Positions 40,531 through 53,673 of a stretch of DNA of 64,000 nucleotides are shown here, in pieces. The translations under genes and the position numbers were made by a program. The notes beneath the pieces are model-generated. The model saw nothing but the letters and a program-made list of their open reading frames with translations, made no database searches and was not told the origin of the DNA. This DNA comes from Girardinichthys multiradiatus (lineage: Eukaryota > Chordata > Actinopteri > Cyprinodontiformes > Goodeidae). The DNA is taken from contig NC_061797.1 in assembly GCF_021462225.1 (NCBI RefSeq), positions 41,124,147-41,188,146 on the forward strand, in the 5' to 3' direction. How positions within the stretch are numbered: position 1 is the first letter of the stretch; each line of letters starts with the position of its first letter.

Positions 40531-40785
40531 GTATATAGTGGTGTTTTCTGCATAATTTGCTCCATGTTGTGCCTGATATATCTAAAACATCTGGTTCCTA
40601 TTGCTATTGTGTGTTCGTCATGTGGTGGCAGCACATGAAGTAGAATTATTGCAAATAGTGTGTGGACATGTATGAAATATTCTATACACTTTTGATATTG
40701 TAATAATTGGTAGGCTGAATCAACTGCATATTGTTCACATTTTTACAGTCTTGACTCCAGTTTGCCATGCACTGTGAAGCTTTAT

Positions 40786-41515
40786 TTACAATGCCTTGTA
40801 AAAGTATTCATACATTATGTTCCACATTTTCAGATGCTAGCATCACAATTATCAGTATATTTAGTAGACCAACACAAAGTAGCGCAGAGTTGTTAATTAA
40901 GAGAAAATGCTACATGGTTTTCAAAAATTGTACAAAAAAAAATCTGAAAAGGGTGGCTGGGGTTTTGCTTCAGGACCTATTACCCCCACCACCAGATTAT
41001 TAACACAATGAACACTTAACAGCCAAAGTAATTAGATATTGTGCTGGGGAATAGCATGCAGATATACACAAACATATTTAATCTAATTTGTCTTCTTTTG
41101 TAAAACAAATGTGTGTATAAGCATGTGAAACTGAAGTTGCTATGTAATTCAACCCTATTTGAAACTTCAGCATAACTTTATCCCAGCCACTCTCCTTAAC
41201 AAACTTCTGAGGCATTCATAGAACAGCTTTATTTACATTAAGATCAAATCACTCACAAGTACGTTGCATTTACTAAGTAGGTGACGGCTATAGGCAATTA
41301 GTTGCACTAGATTTTATTTAAGGGTATCAGAGTTTAGAGAGACAAATACAAATGCCTTCCACATTATTATTCAACACACAATTTAAATCCATTTCTCATT
41401 TTGCTTCTACTTCACAATTATTCACTACATTGTGTTCAGTCACCAATAATCCCATAAAATACCATGAAGTTTGTGGAAACAATATTTGACATTTTGTTGA
41501 CAAAATGTAAAAAAA
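40786..41515. mobile_element. Internally deleted Tc1-like element
   Basis: The left end ('ATGCCTTGTAAAAGTATTCA', 'tagaccaacacaaagtagcg', 'tacatggttttcaaaaattg', 'aaatctgaaaagggtggc') and the right region at 41,340-41,510 ('TACTTCACAATTATTCACTA', 'cattgtgttcagtcaccaat', 'aataccatgaagtttgtgg') are opposite ends of one fish Tc1-like family, with the transposase replaced by unrelated DNA. The final terminal repeat is eroded. Confidence 0.6.
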
Positions 41516-41524
41516 AACAAAAAA

Positions 41525-41526
<2 letters not shown>

Positions 41527-41574
<48 letters not shown>

Positions 41575-41590
41575 AGATATAGATATAGAC
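41527..41590. repeat. (TA)n followed by (GATATA)n microsatellite
   Basis: About 30 bp of alternating TA lead into roughly five GATATA hexamers, ending at about 41,590. Directly visible. Confidence 0.93.
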
Positions 41591-44500
41591 ATATCAACTT
41601 TTATTTAATTTAGTAAGTAATCACAACTATGTTGATATTACTTGACCAATCCCCCTGCTGTGCAGAATGGAAACCCAGCTGAGACTATTTGAATTCAAAT
41701 GAACCAAATCATTTAGTCGTATTGTCGACCTTTCTATGGATTGTTGCTAGCAACACTAGACACAGCTTCCTCCTATTATCCTATGCCTGAGATGTTTGAT
41801 TTGATACCTTACTATTTGCATATATGATTTTTAAATAGCTTATAAGTGAACAATTAACAGAAAGGTAAATACAGTTTTAAAACAGATTAATTTGAAGCAC
41901 TATTTCATTTAATCAAAAAAATCAACCACAATGTTTCATAGAAACATACGAGGTAAATCTGTCAAAACGACTTACCCAATACAACCATAAACAATTTTTA
42001 TTTTTAGTTGAACTTACATAAAATTCATCACCATAGAAAAGTTATTGTACATGTGTGGCTCTCGTTCTTTGTGGTTTACTATGTTTTTTGAGAGATTTCC
42101 TTTGCTTAACATAAAGCAGGAACACATTATCTGTTTTTTATGCAGTAAGACCATGTTGTGAATTAATCTTGTATAAATAAGTTTAAACCAGACTCATCTG
42201 CTTCGAGTCTCCAAACTGGAGAAAACACTTTATGAAAATTGAGAGAAAAAAAAAAAGAAAACATAAAAGAGTGACATCAAGTTATTATTTGTGTGTGTTT
42301 GCACTCCTTCACCAAAATGCATGCAGCTTTTAAATTAATTAAAATATTACCACAGATTATTGTAGATAGGGATGGGAAACACACTCTATTCTCACAGCAT
42401 AATGCACCCTATAAACTTTTCTATTCAAACACAACTAAAGTTCAAGGGTGAAACAGTAAAACAAAGTCAAAAAGGTAATCGGTTAAAATTAATAATGCAT
42501 GAATCACACCCACTGTAATTATTTTCCATGTGCAAAAAGAAGTGCATAAAAAAATGCATAAACAAAAAGACAAATATATGCCCTATACTGAAACCTACTG
42601 CCATTTAGTTGACAGAGATTTGTTATTAATATTTTGAAGTTGAATTGTATGCAGTTGACTCTGAGCTCTCTTCTTCACTAGAGGGCAGCAACACTCAGCT
42701 GCTTTACTTAGTTTTTTTGACATATTATGTCCAAGAGTATTACATATGTCTGTATAAAACTTAGCCAAGCACCAATATGATAAAAACAGAATAACCAACT
42801 ACTAAATATAAAATCAAAGTCTCAGATCATATTAAGCTTTGCAAATGCCCCAAAGCACATGGCATTTTTACATCAATGCCCTTTAACATTCTAAAACCCC
42901 ATAAATGCTGTGTCATATTGTAATAAAATGCATTTTTACACCTACTGAACCCCAGATGTTTTTTTTTTCTAAATATTCACAATTTGTGTAAATACAGTTG
43001 ACCTTTTTTTCCATCATTTTAAGGAATGCTGAAGACATTTTGGTCTACAAACTTGCCATTTTCTTTTTTCTTTTTTTTGCCCTGGATTCTGGCAGCCATG
43101 GAGTTAGTGTTCATTATCTGTTCTTACAGCTTTCACTTCAGCACAGCAATTACATCCTCAGCTGCACTGATTAATCCAACATGGAGACATTTTGCAAAAT
43201 GGTTTTGAAAAGACATTTCCAGACACTTACCAGGGAGTAGCTGCGGCACAGCTTGTTTATGCAGATAGACCACAGGCAGTCAAATGGCAATAAGATGTTT
43301 TCAACAACTGCTTAAGGGTTCTTTTACACTCTTGTGTATGCTGTGCTGGAAACAATAGACTGTTTAGAAAATGATTAATATATTTTATTTTGCCCCTGAC
43401 ATAAGCTGAAGATATCTAATGTCATGTTTGGGCAATGTACATTTCTTTATTGTTCCTCATATTACCTCTTTGGTCATTTGTTACAATGTGCCCCCGCCCA
43501 ACTCTCAGCTTAACTGCTTAACCTTCCATTCTCTCCAAGCAATCACATAATCAATCAATGTCCTATTGCTTGACAAAACGGACAAAGGAAGTGTGTGAGC
43601 GAGAAAAACCTTTTGCCCTGTTGGAACAAGCAAAAGGAATGTCGACTTCTGAGGGCTAACGCAGGCAGAAAACACAGGCCCAGTAAATATTCAATTTAAA
43701 GGATTCCCAGATAAGGCGAGTTGAAAAATTGAGGCGGCACCCATTCTTCTAGATAAGAGAAGACGGAGCCATCTGGAGGCTGGGAGATAGCAAACTCCCA
43801 CGCCATCCCAAAGACCTCACTCTCATCTGCTGCAGAGGCAGAGAGGGGAGAAATGGAGTGCCAACACTTTCTTTATGTTAACTTCACAACAAATGTATTC
43901 ACATTCAGAGCACACAGTTAGTTACTGACTTTGGTCAAGAAAATATTACTGCCTCGTCCACCTTTACAGAATCTTCTTTTTTCTGATAATGCTTTCTATT
44001 ATACAATTTGGTGCCCATTTAAGCTGGACATTATTTTTTACTTTAAGTATACTCTTGGAGATAAACCAAAATAATGAAAGCACCAACTTTCATCTGTGTT
44101 TTAATTACAATTTCAGTAGAATTGAAATCCATTTTATTGATATTGTGCCAAATTACAATTAATATAATCTCAATGCACTTTACAAACAGATTCATGGGCA
44201 GCTATAAAATCCAGTTCAGTCCAAATTCAGTTTCAAAACAATCCAGTCAAACAATCCTTTATTTTATTTTAAAGTATTCTCTCCACTCTGTTTAAATAGA
44301 TCTATAAGGTCACACTGTATTGCTTTTATATACATTTTGAATAAATCTTTTAAAACAAACAATATTGGTAAACAGACTCCAAGTCTGTGAATAACCTTGT
44401 CCACAATCCTATAATGCACCTATTTGACGCCTCCACCAACCTAATTTGCGGCACCTACATTGGATTTAGCTCTGGGATAATGTTTTGTCAGTATGTTTTA

Positions 44501-46249
44501 TCTGTTCTCTCACTCAGGTAACGCTGTGCCGTTATCCCTAATTACCCGTCTGCATTTCACACTTGGTCCTGAATCCTTAATGCATGATAACATGTGCAGG
44601 TCGATTTGAAATTTACTTGTAGGGATTATCTTTTTTTTTTTTTTTGACCCGGGCTGCAGACCCGCTGGCCCATAGTCTCCTGGGTGAAAGCTGTTAACTC
44701 TGTGATAACGGTGACCTGAAATGATAACCTTCTGGGAGTCTTGAGGACATGCAGTTTGCTACATGTGAGCTGTTTTGCAGTCGCAGCATTTCTTATTCAA
44801 CCTTGGTTGTTCCGCTCTGCTCTGATTCATTTAATAGGATTGAGAGGGAGGGTGGTCACTTTTTTCCACCAAAACAGTTAAAGTCCTTGTGATCACTTTG
44901 TGATGCTTTTTTTTAATATTTCTTTGTAAAATTAATTTGATTGCAGTCTGTAGCTGCTTTTTTTATTTTTTTAACTGAAATAATGTTGTCTACACAAACA
45001 TCTTTTACAGTGATTGATACCATCTTTGCAGACTATAACCTACAGTAAATATGATAAATGCATAAAAATTACAATTAACAATTTCTTTTTTAAAGTTTAG
45101 GCAACAGAAATGTACAACCAACACAATTGAATGCATATGGTTTCGTTGCTATAGATTTCAGCTCCTTCTGTTTAAACCTTTGCAATAACTCCGTTTGAAC
45201 AGTAATAACATCTAAATGGTGTAAAGTAAAAAGGTGATGCATTATTTCCGTCTGAGAAGCTGCATGGAGCTGTTTTAAAATGTGATCCTGTGTAAATCTG
45301 AGTTTTATGTGTAATATTTTCCTTGTGAAATAGAAGATGATTAGGAGGGGAAAAAAAATGACAAAAGATACGGTGCCGTACTGGAAGGCCCGCAGGCCAA
45401 GATGAGAAGGAGTGTACCTTATTGCCTTGGTTTCATATTTTGCAGCAACAGTGCAGTGTAAAGCTCCGTCAAGCCTAGTTTAAATCCCTTTTCTACTCTG
45501 TGTTGTGTGATGTTATATAGTTATCTTAATGATAATCTCTGCCTGTATTTCTCCCCCTGGCATTTCTGTCAGGCTGGGTTGGTTTGCTCCTTATCAACAG
45601 CTTTGTCATTAAATCAGCTTTTCTACAGACAAATTTCACTGCCGGTATTCTTATCAAAACATCAGCACACTGTGATTTTTCTTATTTTGTTCCATTAGAG
45701 CTTTGCATAGTGATGTAACAAAAAAAAGATAAAATACAAAAGAAAACTTAATTTGGAGAAAAAATGTTTATTTTTGTGTGAAGATTGATAGTCAGACAAA
45801 ACTACATTGGCACATTTGCAATTATTTATACCATCTGTATTTTACATTTTTAATTTCTATTAAAATCATTTTTTAAAATCTGAAAAACTTAATTTCAGGG
45901 TATTTATGAACAAAAATGACTTCATACCAATAATAGTTTAACCCACAACTTGTGCAATCAATGGCTTCATTTTGATGTTGTTTTGTTCTTCACACAGTAC
46001 AGTCACACATTACCACAGTTGTAATGTCTGGGGCCATAAATCTGTTCTGTACTCTTTGAGCAGAAGCAAGCTTTTCAGTCTCAGTCAAACTGACCTCCTG
46101 AGGCTTGAATTGGGATTCAGTTCTTCTAAGAAAGCACTGTTCTGACTGAGTGAATGTTCTGATTGTCTCAGCATTGTGCTAGAATAGAGTGCAGCGCCAA
46201 ATGAACTTTGCTGATTCAATCCTCTCCACTGTGACAGGGGTTCAGCCAG
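41591..46249. other. Gene-free stretch right of the transposon cluster
   Basis: No exon recognised on either strand. 43,550-43,900 and 44,390-44,870 are higher-complexity and less AT-rich than their surroundings, so they are candidate conserved regulatory DNA. A retroposon-tail-like block (ttttattgatattgtgccaa, then 'atgcactttacaaacag') lies at about 44,130-44,190. A T-run occurs at 44,632-44,645. Confidence 0.45.
45767..45772 (-). promoter_or_regulatory. Candidate polyadenylation signal of rpp25
   Basis: TTTATT on the + strand, i.e. AATAAA on the - strand, lies about 480 nt past the rpp25 stop. It is the first canonical hexamer seen in that direction. No transcript evidence is available. 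Confidence 0.3.
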
Positions 46250-47089
46250 TCAGTTAGGAGGAAGGACTGAGACTCCTTCCCCCAAACACAGCTTCTTACA
46301 GGAAGGGAAGCTGCTGTATGTCAATGGTCCAAGAGGTCTCTTGTATGCTGTTTGCGTTGCAGGCTCAGTCACAGCTGTGTCCTCCCACAATGCACTAAAA
46401 GCCTCTGGAGGCTGATAGCCTGGCTCTTGTGGATCCAGAGGATCCTTAGAAAGAAGGATGCTGATGGAAGGTACAGTCCTGTGCACCGTCATCTCAGAAG
46501 GTGCCCCCTGGTTACTCTCCCACACTTCTTTCAACACTTTATACCTTAGCTTGGTGATCTGATGCAGGCAGCCCACTTTTCGTTTCATAATCTCAGCACA
46601 AGTGATGGTCTTTGTGACCGCACGACCTGACCCAGTAAAGACAACCTGCCTGAGCCCGCCGACGGTTGCACCTCCTGCACTTCCAGTCTTTTCTCCTTGC
46701 ATGCGAGCCATAGCAAATCCCATTAGGTTGCGAATCTTGCTACCCTCTTTGACACGCATCTCCAGCACCCCAGAAGCCAAGCCTGGAAAGGGACAGGGGC
46801 TGTCCTCCTCAGTGCGGCAAACTTTTTTGAAACCTTCCTGTCCTAGTTTAACTGCTGTTGCAGAAGGTGTCAACGGTGAAGGTTTCAGTGGATTAGAGAC
46901 ACTGTCGAACACCACTGGCTGCATTACAGTATTCGTGTAAGTTTGACCCTGATAAAGACGGCACGTCCCTTGGTTTACTCCATTAGCACTTTGGTTTGGT
47001 CTCTTTATCTCATGTCCTGGTTGGGGAGTGACATTGCTGTTAGCCAGACACTGGTTATTGCCACTAAACACTCCACATCCTGTAAACAT
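46250..47089 (-). CDS. rpp25: Ribonuclease P/MRP protein subunit p25 (Alba family), single exon
   Basis: A 279-residue intronless ORF. Residues about 109-218 form the Alba-type RNA-binding domain: 'LEMRVKEGSKIRNLMGFAMA', 'RQVVFTGSGRAVTKTITCAE', 'IMKRKVGCLHQITKLRY', and the family-typical 'SILLSKDPLDPQEPGYQPPE'. In vertebrates Rpp25 pairs with Rpp20 (POP7) and binds the P3 domain of RNase P and MRP RNAs in the nucleus. The start at 47089 is the first ATG after an in-frame stop (about 47,120). The first ~108 residues are low-complexity, Ser/Pro/Gln-rich, and longer than the short leader of human RPP25/RPP25L. The C-terminus after residue 230 is also divergent. Human RPP25 is likewise single-exon. 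It cannot be told from sequence alone whether this is the rpp25 or the rpp25-like copy. Confidence 0.92.
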   Translation of the reverse strand: MFTGCGVFSGNNQCLANSNVTPQPGHEIKRPNQSANGVNQGTCRLYQGQTYTNTVMQPVVFDSVSNPLKPSPLTPSATAVKLGQEGFKKVCRTEEDSPCPFPGLASGVLEMRVKEGSKIRNLMGFAMARMQGEKTGSAGGATVGGLRQVVFTGSGRAVTKTITCAEIMKRKVGCLHQITKLRYKVLKEVWESNQGAPSEMTVHRTVPSISILLSKDPLDPQEPGYQPPEAFSALWEDTAVTEPATQTAYKRPLGPLTYSSFPSCKKLCLGEGVSVLPPN

Positions 47090-50000
47090 TTCTGCAGTCC
47101 CCTGTGCAGCAATGTATTGTTAGTCCAGACACATACTTCTCCCTCATAGAATACAGCAAAATATAATTTTCATATGCACTTGGCAATTCTGTCTCTCTTC
47201 AGTCAACAGCTGTAAAGTTTTAAGACTTCATATACGAATTATTACTCGTTCCCCAAGAGCTCTATCAACAAAGTCTTTAATGTTCCCTCTCAGAGAGAGC
47301 TGGAGAAATAAGATAAACGCCTGGCTGATGAATTAAAAGCACTGTTGGGACCTTTCAAGATGTTCTTTAAAGAGCTGCTCATTTTCAAACCACCAATGTC
47401 TATTCGGGATATGTTCCAGATTCCTATGAAAAGAAAAAAACACACTACAAGGTAAAATTAGCCTTTTTTTCTGTTGCGTATATTTTTAGCAATTTTATCA
47501 TAATTTTTGCACATACTGAAGTGTGCTTTGAGTCTTCCTAAACAAAACTTTTTTTAAAGAGAAACTGAAAGCTCATATCAGGACTCCACCTTTTTCTTTT
47601 GCGGTCCAATCCAACGATGATGAGTCTGACCTGCTGATCATTATTTCTTCATTTCAGAAGTGACCTTTGGATTGTTTATTTTTAAAATTTCCACTTTTTC
47701 TTCAGGACTTCTGAATTATGTTCCTCCAGCTCAAGTTGGTCTGTCTTTTCTCTCCACGTGCCCACTTTGTTGGGATCCGCTGCTGCAGCTGAGAGATGGG
47801 CTGCACAGAGGTCTGCAGCTCGGGTGTAGTCCCTAGAGTTGTATATTGTCTTCAGTGATGCTCTGGGAAGTCTGCTCTGTTCCCTACAAAGAGACATAAG
47901 GGACAGGAGCTGCCTCACAAATGCTCATAGGAGGTGTGTCTGTGTGGCTGAGGGGGAGCAAGAGGGAAAGGGGAGACAGCCCTCTTAAAGGCGCAGGTCT
48001 TTTCATCTTTTAGACGAACACCCTCGCCTTCACAACTGAACTCTGCCATCTGAGGGAAAAGAAAAGTGTAGGGCTGCTGCGCCCCTTTAAAACCTGGAAT
48101 GCAGATCCCCGGCAACTTTGTCAATCTCTTTAGAGGACGTTCCAGTGTTTAATGTACATGACTGATTAAACCTGAGTTCTGAAATAGAGAGTCAGTCAGG
48201 CTTTAAAAATGCATTTTCAGCCGCGAAACAATGAATTAAATTAGCTGTGTTATAATTGAAAGCATCCTTCAAAGGGCTACTGAAAGTCAGCAGCATTAAA
48301 TTGCACTGTACTTAGCCTTTATTCTGTTAGATGTTTGCGGCCATTCAATTTACATAATGCAGCATTAATAGCTTCATTGTTGGGGCAATCAAGTGGTGCG
48401 GTAAAAATGTCTGTCTCTTAACGCATGGATTGTTATATTGTCACAAGCCGGGGGAGCCCTTGTGATCAAGGACACAAGGACCACAAAACTCACAGTAGCA
48501 TGACTCCCATGTTCAAGGTGTTCTAATGGTAACCATCTTCATTAGCCTGGCTTATGGGTGCAACTGAAAAGCTAAGGCTGACAGGTAAGGTAATAAGAAT
48601 CCTAATGGACTTTCTGTCACCAGTGGAGGGCGCTGGCTCGCACCCCCCTACTCTGAGCCGAACCCCGACAGCTGTGGCGTTGCCCCGTTCAGCCCAGTCT
48701 CCCTGTCGACAGGTGGATTTGTTTTTGTGTGTGACTGACAGATTAAAGAATGGGTAAAGACAGCCCAGTGGGGCTGAACCTATAAGGCCAGGAGAGAGAA
48801 ACAGACAAGTCCTAACTACTCGCTGCTGTGTACATCCCCTGGTGTGCAGTAGTGCAGGCACAGTATAAACTCACTGTGACTTTCTCGGTCCATAATATGA
48901 GCCTAATTCACACTGGCATGTGTATTATATTGGATCCCTATGGTAATCAAGGAAAAAATAAGGAAACCCCCCAAGTCCCACAGCTAAAGTGGAAACGTCT
49001 TTTATTAGCGAAGCCTAAATTTAACTAGAGGATGAGTAGATTTGTTTGATCTGTTTGAATGATTGACTGTTTTTTTGCTGTTGTTAAATTCATTTATGTA
49101 AGACAGCGGTGCTATTCATCTCCGAAAACATTCCAGGCACTGCATGAGACAGGGTAACAAATGTCTGTCTTTTTCTTGCCTTTTTGTAAGCTAAAAGGAA
49201 AGAGGGAGAGAGAAGACAAGGGGAGGAGGGAGTGTCTGTCGCACTCACCACTAAAGTGATCATTCTGTTGTTTGGGAGAAATTACCCTCATCACTCATAC
49301 AGAGATGCACAGCTGCCTAAGGGGATCTGGTAATGCTACTGCATAATAAACTGTGTTTATGTGTGCGCACATATGTGCATGCTCACAATGACATAAAGAA
49401 GGCAACAAAGCACTGGAAGAGGGCAGGGGGTAAAAGAAATCTAATTTAACCACAGAGGGGTTAACAATATGCCCTCTAATTATCCCTGTTTTTTCTATTA
49501 CATGAGGTTTGTGCATCATTTCTCAGATTAGGTTGAGTAATCTGTTTGCGTGTGGAAATACAGTGAATCCCACAGTGGTTTCTGGTGTAAAAAAACAAGT
49601 TTTCTCCCGATTCAATGAAATAAGTGTGAAACTCTACAAAGCCGTAATAAAACCATCAGGAACATGTGAAAGTGCATGTATCGACCTTTGAAAGAGGAGC
49701 CTTTTTCCTTTAAGTGCCTCGTTTAATGATTGGTTGAGGCGGTGCTTTTGCTTGGTCACCCAAGTTCTTACACCTCCTCCACATATCTGGCCTCTGCCCC
49801 CCGAGCTCTCTAAGCACTTACTCTTCACTTTATCTGACCTTGGTTGGCATCTGTGACAATCTCGGAATTCTCTTCAGCACGCTGACTCTACCATCTTCGT
49901 CCATCAACCGCCTTCAGCTTTTTTGTTTTACACCTCTAGGATTTAAGTAAAGAAAACCAAATGTTCGCAAAAGCTTTGACAAATAGAACTGGCTTTTTTT

Positions 50001-52297
50001 TCTCCCCTGCCTCTTGACTTTATATTTCAGGTGTCTGTAATGGTTGATGTTGTAAAATTATTAGGCACCAAACTGTTTGTAGCATCACTGCAGAGTTGAG
50101 TTGTAGAGCAGCTTGTTGTGCTGCACATAACTGCGGTGCCTCACTGTGACAGCCGGTCTCTCACTTCACGTTAACCGCTAGTGTTTTCACGGTCATCAAC
50201 CAATGGCGGCCTGGAGGCTGTCATTTCGCTCCGTGTGGAGCTCGCCCGCAGCTTGGTTCTGCCCCACAAACTCACAGCCGGCCCTTATGGGGGGACTGTG
50301 GAACATCCACACACTCATGCATATGCACACACATGCATGGGCACGAGTGCACACGCTCTCAAACTATATGCTCAGCATAAGGCAGGCTGTTGGAGCAATT
50401 ACAGAAACATGACAGAACACGATGAAGCAGGCCCCACTATCAGAAAGGAAATAGAGTGAGGAAAAATGATGACGCCATTAATAACAGTGAAGCTCAGAGG
50501 CTCGCGGGAAAGAGGGGGGGAGGATGACCCTCGTTTTGATTTCCCTGTGACAGCACTTTGAGGTGCAAATAGTTATGTTTGTATTAGATTGTTAACATTT
50601 AAATAGGCATGTTTTTCACATCAAAAGCTAAAACACTAACAATGGAGCTCCATTTATAAAACGATGCCTAAAGAGATATTTTACTGTCACTCTGACTTCT
50701 GTTGTTTTGGTAAATGACTGATAAGACTCTCTAATCCTCCGTCTTAAGCCACTCATGCATCTCCATCTCTTGTCCTCCAGCTGCTGCCTTGCACAGTCAG
50801 TGCTGCAATGCAGATGTGTCACACAAAGGGCCAGGAAACTTTCACTGAAGATGTTTTTGAAAGAACATGACAGACACAAGGGAGGGGAAAGAAATCGAGC
50901 CACAGGTAGGAGGTGACAGAAAGTGATGGGAAAGTACATCTGAAAAACAGGTAGAAAGAAGCAAAAAAAAAAAAAAAAGCATTTGAACTTAGATGTAATT
51001 GTGTTTCTAAGCTGTTGCACCTTCAAGCAAATATTTTGATTTTTTTAAAGGCTTATTCTGATACAAAAGAGAGGTTTTTTGTCTCCACATTTAATTGAAA
51101 TGGGTGTTTTTTTTTTACCACACTGCCTCATGCTTTTAGGTGTGTATGATTTACAGACATTTCGATTAATGGTACTTTAATTTCCGTTGGCAGTGGCATT
51201 TAAAAACAGCATGTGTTTATTGCTTCTGTTTTGTCTGCCCTCGGGGTGAAAGTTAATGGACTTGATAAAAAAAGTGTTTGATCTGTTACATTAAGAATTA
51301 ATTTGCTGTGTTGTAATGAATGCAAAAAGCTAATGAATGCCCCAGAGTTCTTCCAAAATTTTGCAGATTTAAAACCACTTTCTGTGTATTTATAGATGAG
51401 CCAATAGACATATCACAATAAAAATAGGCCACCTGGATTGGTGGTTAACCAATAAGGGCTTCGTAATGGCCAGGGCAGTTTGCTTATGGAATAATCATCA
51501 CCCCAATGTCTTCATTAAACATTTGTACCTGCTTTTTTAGCACTGTAAAAAGCTCTGCTAGGAACATTGTTGTAAATTAAATTGTACTTAAGCTAAATAA
51601 ATAAAAAATGATCTTGCTTTTAATGTGGTTTATTTATACAAAAGGATATTAGCTCACAACAAATTGTATTTAATGTTATCTGATGGTCACTCCTGAAAAT
51701 TAGACTTTGCATCTTGATGTTTGTTCTTTATAAAAGAACGACCTGCTCCGTCACAGTTAAGCACAGAAGCATGTTGTGAAGCATGTTGTGAAACATGTTG
51801 TGAAACAGCAATAATGATCCTCTGAGAAACTCATGACTTCCTGGAGGATAGATTTAGGTAGTTGAACAGTATTACATGCATAAAGAAATTACTTGAGCAG
51901 TCCTTTCCTCCAGCAGCTGTTAGCTCCCTAGGGGCTAATGCTATGTAAGTAAACATTTAGCTGGATGTGTTACCCTTGGAATGGCCTAGTTTGTCTGTTT
52001 AACCTGTTACTAGCTGATCAAATTTACAGGACTACCTCCAGATCTGACAATCAGCAGATCCTTCGACGTTCTATCGGGTCTGCTGATGCTTGGCAGGACA
52101 ACCCAAATGATAATATGATTTTATTTTACTTTACCTTATGGCATCAGTATGGCAAACCTTCACAATAAAAGCCCTAACATGGGAAAAAGCACTCTGAACT
52201 TTAATAACATATTGGGGTGGATTGTTCACTCCGGCTGAAACACAGTAATTTATCTGTACCAGATATAATGAAATACAGAAGACCTTGTGAAACATAT
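47090..52297. other. Gene-free flank upstream of rpp25
   Basis: The rpp25 promoter and 5' UTR should lie just right of 47,090. Two - strand frames at 47,682-47,918 and 48,107-47,915 have no known domain. 48,230-48,430, 49,080-49,520 and 51,170-51,560 are high-complexity with TAAT-rich homeodomain-like motifs, so they are candidate regulatory elements. No transposon or exon was recognised with confidence. Confidence 0.45.

Positions 52298-52333
<36 letters not shown>
52298..52333. repeat. (TAC)12 microsatellite
   Basis: Twelve perfect TAC units. On the - strand this reads as a poly-serine track in a 77-codon frame, which is not a gene. Confidence 0.95.
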
Positions 52334-52908
52334 CGCTAATAATAACTAATTTTAATTTAAACATTTACACTGAAGTTAAAATAACTAATGAATTTGATTC
52401 CTATAATCATGGTTACAAAATGCACTTTACCTGAGTGGTGTTTATTTTTAAATTAATTAATTTAAATCAGATTTAATTAATTTGGTAAATCATTTAAGGA
52501 AGAGTGTACTTAAGGTCTAGGTACTTAAATATGGCAATGTATTCATTGAATCGTAGCTGTGCTTGACACAAGTTGACAAAATCATACAAGCTGATTAAAA
52601 TATTTTTGGAAATCAGTTTTGTTCTTTTGAAGACAATATATGTTGGCAAGCCGTTATATTGCATTTTTACTATATTGTCCACCCATTTCATGAAGTAATT
52701 GTTAAGATGTATGTTTCTGTTTTCTTATTGAAATCATTAGTAAACAGACATAAGTGTGTCTTAGTGTGACTTTGTTTCTTTTTTTTTTTCTTGCTCTCGG
52801 TGGAAGACACACATTTTCTCTCCCTCCCTTCCTGCTGATCCCTGCTTCTGCTTTTTGTCTGTATGTTTCTCAGATTCTCGCTATGCTTCTCCTCCAAACT
52901 TGTAAATT

Positions 52909-53307
52909 ATGGATTTGGTCAGCTGGACTCTCAACATAATTGATCAAATTTTTTTTTTTTGATGGGAAGACAGGATAAAGGAGACCCTCTTGTCCAGACG
53001 GGACGTTCTTCTCTGGATACAAAATGGATTTTTGGCAGCAGTGAAAGATTGTGTACCTGACTACGATGTCAGTCTACGATGTAGAAAATGTGTACATATT
53101 TGGACTTTAATAACAGGATTTCTGCTCTTTTGAGTTGGTGGTTACCTGGCAGAATCGCAAGCTGGACATGATTCTTGAACAGCATCACGGCCTGGCAGCG
53201 GTTGGACTCAGAAGTTAAAGGATATAATCTTGGAGAAGTACGCTCCAGATCTGTGGAAAATACCAGAAATTTGGCTATTTGGATTCGCAATTGAGACATA
53301 CCTGTAA
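52909..53307 (+). pseudogene. Frameshifted small protein of unknown function inside a repeat
   Basis: Starting at ATG 52909 the frame reads 'MDLVSWTLNIIDQI', then breaks at a T-run. Coherent pieces follow in successive frames: 'CPDGTFFSGYKMDFWQQ', stop, 'KIVYLTTMSVYDVENVYIFG', then 'LITGFLLF', 'RKLDMILEQHHGLAAVGLRS' and 'KLKDIILEKYAPDLWKIPEI', ending 'WLFGFAIETYL' and stop. Together these suggest a former protein of about 130 residues with one hydrophobic segment and charged helices. No family is recognised. Confidence 0.4.
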
Positions 53308-53673
53308 AACTCTTAATGTAGTTGGAAATTCACAACTGCCTGAACCACAACATTTATTGTTTTTCTAAATCCGGCTCCCAATGTGGCCTTGGCAACTTCT
53401 GCTAACTGGCTATCGACAAAATATCTCCTGGATGTTACATAAACACGACGCTCTTTCCCAGCACTCCCCGACCAGCTGTGTGCTGATAGGACTATGCGAC
53501 CGATTGATAAAACTTCCACCTCTCTTCTCAATGACAATGGCGCTTCTATCAGTGTTGACAGTCTAATTCTTGCAAACACACTCACTTATATATTCACACC
53601 CTCAAGATTCCACCGTACCCTTGCTAAATCTTTACTTATGTGTGTTGCTTACCCTTGCTGAGGTTTTTTGTAG

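Noticed and set aside
47682..48124. Possible additional - strand gene or coding 5' exon of rpp25
   Set aside because: Two short frames without a recognisable domain. rpp25 has an in-frame stop just upstream of its ATG, and its human counterpart is a single exon. At most these are 5' UTR or promoter DNA.
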